NCBI RefSeq assembly: GCF_004379255.2
Contig: NC_056040.1
Span: 21,402,120 to 21,466,119, forward strand
Reading direction: 5' to 3'
Length of the DNA stretch: 64,000 nucleotides
Source: Salvia splendens
Taxonomy: Eukaryota; Streptophyta; Magnoliopsida; Lamiales; Lamiaceae
Numbering within the stretch: the first letter of the stretch is position 1; every line of letters starts with the position of its first letter. The translations under genes were made by a program, and so were the position numbers. A model generated the notes under the pieces. It worked only from the letters and a program-made list of their open reading frames with translations, did not search any database and had not been told where the DNA came from. Shown piece by piece: positions 23,333-34,620 of the stretch.

Positions 23333-26300
23333 TGTTATGACAAAATAGGGTAATTGTGTAATTGACAAACGAAAAAACGTAAGGAGACACAGAATTTACG
23401 TGGTTCGCCAATTGGCTACATCCACGGGCAGGAACGGAGAACAAACTGTATTATGACTGCAGTTACAGATTTCAGATCTAAGATCACGATCACAGAATTA
23501 TGTGCTCTACTCACATATAAATAGGCACACATGAGATCCTATTCTAATTAGGAAACATAATCATATCCCAATTAGGAAGCATAATCCTATCCCAATTAGG
23601 AAACAAATTCAAGGCATACTAACAAATCTCCACCTTGACTTGAATCCTCCTTCCAAATACATCATCATAATACCAAACAAACAAACTTCTTCATCCTTGC
23701 CCCAAATTTGCCCTCCACGGGCAACTAACAGCTCATGACATTAAGTAAGTCCAAACAATGTTGAAACTTGCTCTGCGAGACCGGCTTGGTGAACATATCG
23801 GCAGAATTATCAGCAGTGTCAACTTTCTTCACCTCAATTCTTTTCTCATTCTTCAGAAAATGATACCTCACATCAATATGTTTAGTTCTCTCATGGTGGA
23901 CTTGATCTTTGGCTAAACAAATAGCACTCTGACTATCGCAGAACACAACAGCTTGATCTTGATTTAAACTAAGATCACCAACTAGCCCTTTCAACCATAT
24001 TCCCTCTTTAACAGCTTCTGTCAACGCCATATACTCTGCTTCAGTCGTAGACAAAGTAATAGCAGCCTGCAAAGTTGCTTTCCAACTAACTACAGAACCA
24101 CCAAGAGTGAAAACATAATTGGTCATAGATCTTTTACTATCGACATCTCCAGCATAGTCAGAATCAGAATAACTAGTCACTGAACAATGAGTATCACCTC
24201 CATAAATGAGACCAACATCAGACGCACCTCTCAAGTAGCGAAAAATCCTCTTCACGGCTTGCCAGTGCTCCTTTCCCGGATGTCCCATGAACCTGCTGAC
24301 AACACTAACAGCCTGTGCTATGTCTGGTCTAGTACAAACCATAGCGTACATCAAACTCCCTACTGCATTAGAGTATGGAACTCGAGGCATGTACTCCTCC
24401 TCAGCTTTAGATTTCGGTACATGATCGGATGACAGATGAATGTTTATGGCACTTGGAGTATCAATAGCCTTTGACGTAGACATGCCAAATCTTGACAAAA
24501 TCTTCTCAATATAGCTCTTCTGTGACAAAGAAAGCTTCTTCTTTTCTCTATCCCTAGAAATCTCCATACCCAGGATTTCTTTGCAGCACCCAAATCCTTC
24601 ATATCAAATTCAGCACTGAGATGAGCTTTTAACTTCTGAATTTCAGATTTTGACTTTGCAGCTATAAGCATATCATCTACATACAGAACGAGATAGATCA
24701 CGGAACCATCATCAACTTTGTTATGATACACACAACAATCATACGGACTCTTGTTGTATCCCAGCTGGATCATGTAGCTGTCAAATCTCTTATACCATTG
24801 CCTTGGAGACTGCTTTAGTCCATACAAGGACTTCTTCAGCTTGCAAACATAATCCTCCTTGCCAGGAACCACGAATCCCTCTGGCTGAGTCATGTAGATA
24901 TCTTCTTCAAGCAATCCGTGTAGGAAAGTTGTCTTCACGTCTAGTTGCTCAAGCTCCAGATCATAATGTGCAACCATCGCTAGTAACACTCTGATGGAAG
25001 TGTGTCTGACCACTGGCGAGAAAATCTAATTATAGTCAACCCCCTCCTTCTATGTGAACCCTTTTGCAACTAGCCGAGCTTTGTATCTAATACCCTCATC
25101 TACTGTGGTCCCTTCCTTCTTCTTGAAGATCCATTTGCAAGTAACAATCGTTTGACTAGCTCCCATGTCAGATTCTTCCATAGTGATTCCATCTCTTCTC
25201 CCATTGCAGCGAGCCATTTAGCACGCTCACTGCTCGAAACAGCTTCCATATAGGAGGATGGTTCTTCAGTAGATGGTTCATCTTCCACCTCACTGGCAAC
25301 TTGTAGTGCATATGCCATCATGTCCTCAAAGCCATACTTCAACGGAGGCTTCACACCTGTCCTCCTAGCTCTCTCAATAGCAATGCTTCTCTGACGAGCT
25401 TCTGGATGAACATCAGAACTAGTAGTATCAGTAGTAGCTTCAGTAGTAGTGTGTTGATCTTCTCCACCTTGGAGTTGTGATTCAATCTCATCGTGAGTGA
25501 CTTGCAACTCCACCTGTTTATCAACACCTTCCAAATCCTCTACAGCACTAGACTTCACAGTAGAGTTAAGCATAGAATTTTCATCAAACACCACATTCCG
25601 ACTGAGAATAATTCTATCCTCTGAAGGCGACCAGATTCTGTATCCTTTAACTCCATTCCCATGACCAACAAATATACCCTTCTTAGCTCTCGGTTCTAGT
25701 TTGCCCTCACTGACATGATAATAAATAGTACAACCAAAAACTCTAAGCGAAGAATAATCTGCAGGCATATCATTAGACCATACCTCGTAAGGTATCTTAC
25801 AGTCAATGCCAGTGTGAGGACCACGGTTGATTAGATAACACGCCGTGTTTACTGCCTCTGCCCAAAACTTCCTAGCCAAACTAGCATGAAAGAGCATGCA
25901 TCTTGCTCTCTCCAACAATGTCTGATTCATGCGTTCTGCCACACCATTCTGCTGTGGTGTATGTCTAACGGTGTGATGTCGAACAATCCCTTCACTCCTG
26001 CAGAACTCATTGAACTCAGACGAACAAAATTCCAGACCGTTATCTGTTCTCAATCGCTTGATCTTTTTCCCTGTCTGGTTTTCAATCAGAGTCTTCCACT
26101 CTTTGAACTTCTTGAATGTTTCACCTTTATGTTTCATCATAATCACCCAAGTCATCCTCGAGTAGTCATCAATCATGGACACAGAATACTTGTGTCCTCC
26201 AACAGATTCAACACGTGAGGGACCCCAACAATCCATATGAATGTAGTCAAGTGTCCCCTTCGTTCGATGAACACCCTTCTTTGGAAACTTGTTGCGATGA

Positions 26301-28056
26301 AGCTTCCCAAATACACAGTGTTCGCAGAAATCAAGTTTCTGCACTTTATGCCCAGAAAGAAAATCACGATTTGACATGATTCTCATGCCACGTTCTCCCA
26401 TATGACCGAGCCTCATATGCCACAGCTTGGTCATATCCTTGGTTGTAACCTCGGATGATGCAATATCAACATAATTTGCCACGATGGAACCTCTCAGAAC
26501 ATACAAGGTACCTCGTTTCTGAGCTTTCAGAACCACCATCGAACCTTTCAGAATACGCATTACTCCACTCTCACCTTAGAAACTGAGACCCTTACTGTCA
26601 AGAGTACTCAGCGATATCATATTCTTCGTCATTTTTGGAACATGCCTAACATCGTTCAAGGTGCAGAAGACCCCATCATGCGTCCTAATCTTGATTGAGC
26701 CGATGCCAACAACCTTGCAGACAGCACTGTTGGCCATGGTAACATTGGCTCCATCTATCTGCTCATAAGTGGTGAAATACTCCCTGTGATGACAGAGATG
26801 ATACGATGCTCCAGAATCCAAAATCCACACATCATTACAGTGTGGTTGTTCATCGGCAACCAAGGCCAGTTCTTCTTCCGAGTTTGCATCATCAGCTTCT
26901 GCCACAGTCGCAGAACCGTTAACATCCTTTTTCTTGCCCAATTTCTTTTTTATCTGTGGACAATCAATCTTCCAATGCCCTGGTTCTTTACAATATCTGC
27001 AAATGTCATTTGACTTAGGGGCTTTAGGACCTTTTGAACTTTTGGAGTTCTGCTTCTTCTGTCCGAATTTCTTCTGTCCCTTACCCGTAACAGATAATGC
27101 CGATGCTAGATTTTCTGTGGTTGTACTCGTTGCCTGTTGACGATCCTCTCTGATGTGAAGAGCAGATCGAACATCCTCCAAAGAAAGAGTTTCTTTCCCA
27201 ATCATAAAAGACTCAACGAAATTCTCGTACGACTCAGGCAAAGAAACTAGCAGAATTAAAGCAGCATGCTTGTCTTCTACTTTAACATCAACATTACGCA
27301 AATCCAGCAAAATTTTGTTCAAATTTTCCAGATGATCCCGAAGGGGCATACCTTCCTGCATGCGTAATCGAAACAAATGTTGCTTCAGTAGCAACTTGTT
27401 GGTTAAAGACTTCGTCATGTATAGACTCTCCAACTTCGTCCAAAGGGCGGCAGCAGTGTCCTGCTCAGCAAGTTCGATGAAAACATCATCAGACAGGCAC
27501 AACATGATGGTCGAGTGGGCCTTTTCGTCTAAGGTTGTCCACTCCTCATCATCCTCCATTGCCTTCTTTGTTTTGAGCGGTGCCCACAAACCCTGCTGCT
27601 TCAACAGAGATCACATCTTGATTTGCCATAGGCTAAAACTATTTCTCCCGGTGAATTTGTCGACCTTCACGTTCAAAGCAGACATCTTGATCGATTAACA
27701 CGAAAACCCTAACAGATGCGGAATTCAAAACCCTAGTCCGAAAACCAGGCTCTAGATACCAGTTTGTTATGACAAAATAGGGTAATTGTGTAATCGACAA
27801 ACGACAAAACGTAAGGAGACACATAATTTACGTGGTTCGCCAATTGGCTACATCCACGGGCAGGAACGAAGAACAAATTGTATTATGACTGCAGTTACAG
27901 ATTTCAGATCTAAGATCACGATCACAGAATTATGTGCTCTACTCACATATAAATAGGCACACATGAGATCCTATTCTAATTAGGAAACATAATCATATCC
28001 CAATTAGGAAGCATAATCCTATCCCAATTAGGAAACAAATTCAAGGCATACTAACA
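23333..28056 (-). mobile_element. Complete-length Ty1/copia retrotransposon with near-identical LTRs
   Basis: The LTRs are 23333-23624 and 27765-28056, each 292 bp, TG...CA, with about five differences by eye. The target duplication TAAAC is perfect (23328-23332 and 28057-28061). On the minus strand the 5' LTR (right) is followed by CTGGTATCTAGAGCCTGG, a Met-tRNA-type primer-binding site, and the tract before the 3' LTR is CAAGGTGGAGATTTG. Insertion is recent, but the coding region holds several stops and shifts. Confidence 0.93.
23725..27685 (-). pseudogene. Copia gag-pol with several stops and frameshifts
   Basis: From ATG at 27685: gag (MSALNVKVDKFTGRNSF; coat region LTNKLLLKQHLFRLRMQEG; zinc knuckle CRYCKEPGHWKIDC), protease (WILDSGASYHLC), integrase (LWHMRLGHMGERGM; GTLDYIHMDCWGPSRVES; TDNGLEF; PQQNGVAERMN), RT ([25 protein letters not shown]) and RNase H (SYSDSDYAGDVDSKRS; TEAEYMAL), with the stop at 23725. 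Lesions: TGA just after LWQIKM near 27610, TAA at 26576-26578 between protease and integrase, a frameshift near 25155, TAG codons near 25050 and 25029 before the RT core, and a one-base loss near 24570. Each domain is otherwise well kept. Confidence 0.88.
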
Positions 28057-28983
28057 TAAACCGTTAAATATGAAGGAGTATTACTTGTAGCCGAGTCGAT
28101 TTTCATCGCCGAAATATTAACACGGCTAGTCAGTCATGTCATACGTATAAGTCTTATAAAATAACTTTATTATATAACCCTAAAACTAATTTTATATGAT
28201 CAATTACTCCCTCCGTTTCATGTTAATAAAAACATTTCTTTTCGGCATATAAATTAAGAAATAGTAGTAGATATTTAGCATGTGAAGTGGAGAGAATAAA
28301 GGAAGAGAAATGAAAAGATAACAAAGTAAGATGGGAAAGAGCAGGGGCGGACACAGAAAATTTGGTTAGTAGGGGCTATACTGTAAACAATACCCGCTCT
28401 GTCCTTTATGGTCTTGAGTATATTTTTGTCCTCAAAAAATTTGAAATAGTGAAAAAGTGGCTTAAATGATATTAAGTCAAAGTTGACGGACCTCAAAAGA
28501 TATTTTTAAAGTCTACATACCAAAATTAATAGTTTCGAAAAGTTCGCGAACTAAAAAAATATTCCCTCTATTAAATCACAACAACTAAACACTCTGAATT
28601 TGTTAGGTATCAATCATCTGATAAACTTTCTATCTAAACGACTCAAACTCAAATCAATAATTTTCGATGAATACAAAAATCTTATAAATTAATCTTTCTT
28701 ATTATTAATTTCACTTAGAAAAGTAAATATGAATAATTTTAAACATACAAACTTATGTATAATTAAATTAAAAAATAAACAAGAAAAAAAATTAAAATTT
28801 CCAAGCAAAGTCAGCCAAGGATAAGCTGAATAATCAATTCTGGAGTATTTGTATAGTTCTAATCAGAAAAATTTATAGTTTTACTAAATCAATTGTATAA
28901 TATTTAAAAGTTAATTCTCATATACAAGAACTCTACAGGAAATTTTGAATATTTTAATCTGAACAAACAATATATGCACGTTA

Positions 28984-30891
28984 GAGCATCCACAATAAGG
29001 CAGACTAACCAATAGCCTAGCACTAGGACTAACCCCAAACACCTCATGCCACATTACTAAGACTAACCACAGTCAGCCACATCATCAGGACTAACCACAA
29101 CACAATAATAGCCTGACACTAGTACTAGGCGACGCCCTAGCCAATTAAACAAATTCACAAATATGGAATTAAAAATTCGACACTAATACAGACGGAGAAA
29201 GTGCAATAATAATTTCATTAAATTAAAAAAAATTAACATAGTACAATTCAACAAAAAAAACAACGATTCAAACAAATTACATTATAGATATTAACCTGTA
29301 CTCTGTGTTCATAACTCTTCAATTATATCTTGCCGGAGTCGAATATGGGCTTCTTCTTGTTGAAAATCAGCAAATGCTTGGACCATTTCGGCATCCCCCC
29401 GAGGTATCCCTATTCGTACATTGGCAGTGGCCACGCCGTGGTTTGGACCAGCAGCATCTTCATTAGCCTAATCAGTCAGTTCTGGACCTTCATTTTCGAC
29501 GATCATGTTGTGCATGATAATACATGTGTCCATGACATCAACAATGCAGTCGTCATACCACAACTGTGTTGGACCATTCACTACCTCCCATCGAGCCTGG
29601 AGCACACCAAATGTCCGCTCCACATCCTTGCGCGCCGCCTCCTGTCGTTGAGCAAAGTAAATCTTCTTTGGATCTGTTGGGCATCTGATTGTCTTCACAA
29701 AGACGGGTCACCTAGGGTATATCTCATCTGCCAAATAGTAGTTCATATCATGTTGGTTGTCGTTGGCGATGAAACTGATGGACGGACCAACGCCCATGCA
29801 CTGCTCGTTAAAAAGGGATGACGACTGGAGGACGTTGACGTCGTTGTTCGACCCGGCTACCCCAAAATACGCATGCCAAATCCATAGCCGGTAGTCAGCT
29901 ACGGCTTCGAGGATCATCATGGGATTCTTGCCTTTGAAGCCGGTCGTGTACATCTCTTTGCAGGCGGTGGGGTAGTTCTTCCATTCCCAATGCATACAAT
30001 GTATGCTGCCCAACATTCCGGGAAACCCATACACCCTCCCCTACATATCCATCAGACCTTAGCAGTCTTCGGGGGTAGGCTTTTGATGATACCTCTCCCC
30101 AAATATGTGAATGATTCCCTGATAAAAATGCTGCAGACACTCGCAGGCAATCGTCTCGCCTATGTGAAGGTACTCGTCGAACATGTCGGTCGCGCCTCCG
30201 TAGATTGCGGCGGTGCACTTCTGTATAGGCGAGTGACCGGGTCTATCACTCGCATCATCCCTGAACTGGAAATACATGTACCGACGTACTAAAGCATTCA
30301 CGATACTCATAAATAGCGGTCGATGCATCCTAAAACGCCGCCGGAAAAAAGTATCCCCAAACCGCGGCTGCTCAGCGAAGTAGTCGTCAAACAAGCATTG
30401 GTGGGCATCAAGGTGGTCGCCGAGGACTACAGTTCGATGATGAATGGGGCGAGAAACAGTCGGCTGCTGCTGGCGCAAGCGCTCTTGCACCAATCGATTT
30501 ATCTCCGCGTACGTATAGGCCCGCAACTCTTCTTTAATTCACCGCGAGTCGTTAGCATCCCCACCACTAGCCATTTTTTATCTACAGATCAAATGAGAAA
30601 TAAAGAGATAAGAAAGAGAAACTCGTTAACACAAGTGGTGCGAATGAAATGAAGTGCAACGAAACGTATATATAGAGATTTTAAAAAAAATAAAAAATAA
30701 AAAAATGCGTTAGCCGATCGCTCGCCGATCGCGTCACCACAATAGCGGACGAGCGATCCACTAACCGCCCCCACCGACTTCCTACCGCCCGTCCGTCTTG
30801 TTCATCCATCGCCCATTAGCCGACTCCAATAGTGGACGTCTCCACGCCCTAGCCGCTAGTCCGTGTTTTAATCCGCTATTGCGGAGGCTCT
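28984..30891 (-). mobile_element. Harbinger element with degraded transposase
   Basis: The left end is GAGCATCCACAATAAGGC after TTA (28981-28983). The right end, reverse-complemented, is AGAGCCTCCGCAATAGCGG before TTA (30892-30894). The left subterminal zone has repeated GGACTAACCA-type motifs. It carries a transposase-derived frame on the minus strand. Confidence 0.75.
29309..30574 (-). pseudogene. Harbinger DDE transposase, reading frame kept but with nonsense codons
   Basis: From ATG at 30574 to TGA at 29309 the minus strand keeps one frame: FRRRFRMHRPLFMSIVNAL, QKCTAAIYGG, GFPGMLGSIHCMHWEW, ILEAVADYRLWIWHAYFG, VAGSNNDVNVL, YYLADEIYPR, FAQRQEAARKDVERTFGVLQ, CIIMHNMIVENEGPE. These are the hallmarks of the plant Harbinger nuclease, including the SIDCMHW-type Asp region (here SIHCMHW, so the first catalytic Asp is replaced by His) and GSNND. 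Stops interrupt it at about 30540, 30059-30061, 30044, 29708-29710 and 29468-29470. There are no frameshifts, a pattern of point decay. Confidence 0.85.
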
Positions 30892-30990
30892 TTAACAAGG
30901 CTAGAATCAAGTCCATATCTTTTAAGTATATAATTATTATACTATTTAATATTTAATTATTTTCTTCCTCCTCAAACCATTACAACTATG

Positions 30991-31135
30991 GTTGCTTTTC
31001 TTCAACTATTTCAGAATTTTAAATTCAGCTCCACACATCAATCAATTTCCAATAATTTACACCATTGTTGCTTTTCTTCAACTATTTCAGAATTTTAAAT
31101 TCAACTCCACTCATCAATCAATTTGCAATGATTTA
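30991..31135. repeat. Two-copy direct repeat, 77-bp period
   Basis: TTGCTTTTCTTCAACTATTT plus about 48 more bases occurs at 30991 and again at 31068, with a handful of substitutions, inside the right arm of the hAT-like element. Confidence 0.85.
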
Positions 31136-31554
31136 GTCTTCAAAGATATTATTTTTGTAAGGGCTAAGTGGATGATTGTCAAAAATTTCAAAAAAATTAC
31201 AAACTAAAAACAAAACAAAAATTATTTGGTAAGGGTTTAAGCCCCACCCTCTTCTAGCGTGCGCCCGCCCCTGTGTGTGAGAGTGTAGTGTTTTTTTGTC
31301 AAATATAAAAATGAATTTATTATATTATAACGTCTCAAAAAGGAATGTGAATTTAGTAACATACAAATATAACGTCTAAAAAAGAACGTGAATCTAATAA
31401 CATAGAAAGGAGGAAATATATATCATCAAATTTGGAAAATTTTAACCACAAAGTCACGCAACGTTGGATATCGGGTTGCCACAATGTATTAAACAATTGT
31501 TTAAATAATTTACATGGCAAAAATAAAGTTGTTTTCGCAAAATTATTGAACACG

Positions 31555-31800
31555 TCAGTGGTGGATCAGGGGTCCAGGAGGTGCGATCCCCCTCCGCGAC
31601 CGACCGGTACCATGAACCCATTCGTAAATTTTCCATGAACCACACGACGCCATAAAAAAGGGGAATATAAAGATTGAGATCTTACCTTCTAGGATTCAAG
31701 CGGCGCTGCGGCGGAGTGGGAGTCAGTTCAGGCGTTAAGCGGCGGAAGATAGACTGACCGACTGAGAGTGGATAGGCTCAATTCCTATTTGGGTTGGGGC
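31555..31800. other. Possible terminus of another hAT-like repeat
   Basis: CAGTGGTGGATCAGGGGTCC at 31555 resembles hAT element ends, but no partner end was found. The GC-rich stretch that follows (to about 31780) is not recognisable as coding. Confidence 0.2.
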
Positions 31801-31868
31801 TCAATTACTATTCTGTAATTCATTTCCGAATTTCACTTTTTATTAATTGCACTCTACATTTTTTTATT

Positions 31869-32626
31869 GGGGTAATTACTTATTTCATGCAAAATGTTTT
31901 ACCTTTGTTTCAATTTAGTACAAAAAGTATTAAGTTTACATATTTCATACAAAAAGTTTACTTAGTGTTACAAAATAATACATTCCGTTAAGTCCCTACT
32001 AACACCGTTACTTCCAATTACTTCATACATACAAAAAGTTTCATCAATGTTTCAAATTTGTGCAAAAAGTTTATAATTAAAACTTTCCATTAATTATTTC
32101 AAATACAGTTATTTTTATTACTTGCAAAAATGAAAAACACATAGAAAAAAAACCACCACTCTTCACTATCAAATTTGCGAATTGCATTTTATTGTCGAAG
32201 TTTTCTCATGTAACAATGGAGAATACAACTAAAAAGATATTGAATCTTTTTTGAAAAAAATTAAATATTGACTATTTGAAACTCAAATTAGCCATTTTGT
32301 AAAGATGAAATATGGACTTATTTTATATTGTGTTCTATAAAGAATACAATAAAAAATAGAGTATATTGATTGAGATTTTTTTTGAGTGATTAATTGTATT
32401 AAATCTCTAATTATTCTTTTATTATGATGATAAATGGGACAAATTATAAATTAACTAACAGTGTTTAAAATATTTAATTGAATGTATTAATTTAAAACAT
32501 TAATATAATTTTTTGTATAAAATATGTAAACTTAATACTTTTTATACTAAATTGAAATAAAGGTAAAACATTTTATATAAATTAAAACGAAGATAAAACA
32601 TTTTGCATGAAATATGTAATTACCTT
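31869..32626. repeat. Foldback-type repeat with ~100 bp inverted arms
   Basis: The left arm starts GGTAATTACTTATTTCATGC and continues GCAAAATGTTTTACCTTTG. The right arm, read on the minus strand from 32626, starts GGTAATTACATATTTCATGC and repeats AAAATGTTTTA.CTT and AGTATTAAGTTTACATATTT. The middle is AT-rich and non-coding. No certain target duplication, as the flanks are T-rich. Confidence 0.6.
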
Positions 32627-33055
32627 TTTTTTTTTATTCATGTACACGTATCGATTGTTATGGGCCTTGATTTATTTTTGGTTTGGTTATCAAGATGGTA
32701 GTAACATGGACTTTTGAGTGTTGGGTTTATTTAGTATGATTTGGGCTTGTAACAAGTCGACCCAAGATACTATCATGCAATTTCAAAAATATTTTTATAG
32801 TTCATGATACAACTGATAGTTGAGATTTAAAATGATATTGAATGTTTATAAGTCTCTTTAAAGTGTTTGTTTTTTGTCTTCGTTACTTATGAACTTATTA
32901 TTTATTGCAAATCTTTGTTTTATGATTAATTTTATTTGTTGTTTGTATTTACAAATGTTGTTAACCTTGAACCATGATCCTTTAATTGTCATAATATTTT
33001 TTTCAAAATTTGTCAATTCATATTTATACTTCAAAAATTCATTGGTGCTTACACT

Positions 33056-34042
33056 CAGGGGCGGACGCACATGGTGAGAAGGGTAGGGCTTAAGCCCTTA
33101 CCCAATTTTCATTTTTTGTAATTTTCTACTTCTAAATTTTTTAAAATTTTAGAAATTGATGTTAAACCCTTACCAAATAATGCTACTGAAGAACAAATTC
33201 TCTTGAAACGAATGATTGTAAGGGGCTGAAAATTTAAAGAAGGAAAAAGTGAAAAATTGCAGAGAAAATGTATAATAATAGCGCTGCTGGATGTGAGGAA
33301 GAAGATGACTAACTTAAAATTAAATTAACTAATATAAAAAAAAGTCAAATTGACCCACATTAATAACTTTGACAAGTATTTTAATTTTTGAAAAGAGACT
33401 TCAAACTTATAAAGTGCTATCAATTTTGTTCCTTTTTCAATTATATTTGTCTTCTTAATAAAATTTAAGTACTCTACTTGTATATTGCAATTTAAAAAAA
33501 GCAAAGGGTTTAGAGCAGCGGCATACAAAATGGTGAAAAGGAGGGTTTTAGCCTTTTGAGACATTAGAGAATTAAATTTCAAATTCTACACAAATTGTGG
33601 GGTAAAGAATTTATTAAACTTGTTAATTTTGTATTCCATCTCTTATTTTTAAAAAATTGAGAGAATAGTTGCAAGCTTGTAAAACAATTATAACAATGGT
33701 TATTTTGAAGTTGAGTTTTATTTTTTTTAGTTAATGATATAGTCTTTTTGTTATTTTTATTAGATATATTTTGGACTAGTTTGTAAATACATATGCATTT
33801 TTTTATACAGTAGTTGTTAGGATTGCGATTGACGATTTTTTTCTCCTTCTCTTTTGCTTTATTATTTATATGTTCCACTATCTATGACACAGTTTCAACT
33901 ATTTTTTCTCCATGTCTCTCACTTTATTAATTACGCGTTAAAACCCATGTCAATCATAAATGACTTATTTATATGGGACGTAGGGAATATATATATAGTG
34001 GAGCCCAGCCCCTACAGCCAATTTTTTCTGCGTCCACCCCTG
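33056..34042. mobile_element. Non-autonomous hAT element with perfect 8-bp target duplication
   Basis: The ends are CAGGGGCGGACGCA and, reverse-complemented, CAGGGGTGGACGCAG. CTTACACT occurs directly on both sides (33048-33055 and 34043-34050), the hAT signature. The 987-bp interior is AT-rich and has no transposase. Confidence 0.85.
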
Positions 34043-34050
34043 CTTACACT

Positions 34051-34485
34051 AGTTATTTGTAAATTTCATGTGCCACACACCGGCAATCCGATTATTTTAG
34101 TTGCTAGAAAGTTACAACTAATATAAAATCAATAGTTTAATATTTATGCTAATTAATGATATAAATGATAAAAGTGGAAAATGTTTATATTTAACATTAT
34201 AATTATCCTATTTGTTCTAGTACACATCTGATTAATTATGTTCAAATACACCGATTTTAAATATCTCGAAATGAAGGGCGAAAGAATATAGTCAAAAGAA
34301 TAAATATAGTCAAAGAACAATACTGTAATTTGTACATTATGTTACACTCTAGCATACCAACTGTCACCTAAATGAACAATATTGCAATCTTGATTTTCAA
34401 AACTGTCTCATGGATCCCAAAAACAGAACCAGTTTTGGCTCTGCTGCGAGGCAGTGAGGAGAATGCCATTGACACGAATCTTGTT
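34051..34485. other. Intergenic
   Basis: AT-rich and featureless apart from the downstream end of the PPR gene region. Confidence 0.4.
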
Positions 34486-34620
34486 CTAAATTTCCACAGC
34501 CTCCAAAAGAGAGCCACAGACATCACTTTCAGACTCTAAGTGACCCTTTAGCTGGTTGAGCATCGCGTAGATTAGATCAGCACCCTCATGTTTCTTGTCG
34601 TCAACCATGAACTCACAAAC

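Larger units (their letters stand above)
28342..31273. mobile_element. hAT-like non-autonomous element hosting a Harbinger insertion
   Basis: The terminal repeats are CAGGGGCGGACACAGAAAAT and, reverse-complemented, CAGGGGCGGGCGCACGC. The right end resembles the left end of the 33056 element over more than 80 bp, so they belong to one family. No clear 8-bp target duplication is left (GGAAAGAG versus TGTGTGAG). A two-copy repeat with a 77-bp period (units about 68 bp) lies inside at 30991-31135. Confidence 0.6.
28205..31417. mobile_element. Stowaway-like MITE split by a nested hAT-like element
   Basis: The left part starts TACTCCCTCCGTTTCATG (28205-28341). The right part ends with GAATCTAATAACATAGAAAGG (31274 to about 31417), an imperfect mirror of the left terminus. 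The two halves are separated exactly by an hAT-like element whose ends begin CAGGGGCGG. The assignment of the right half is tentative. Confidence 0.45.
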
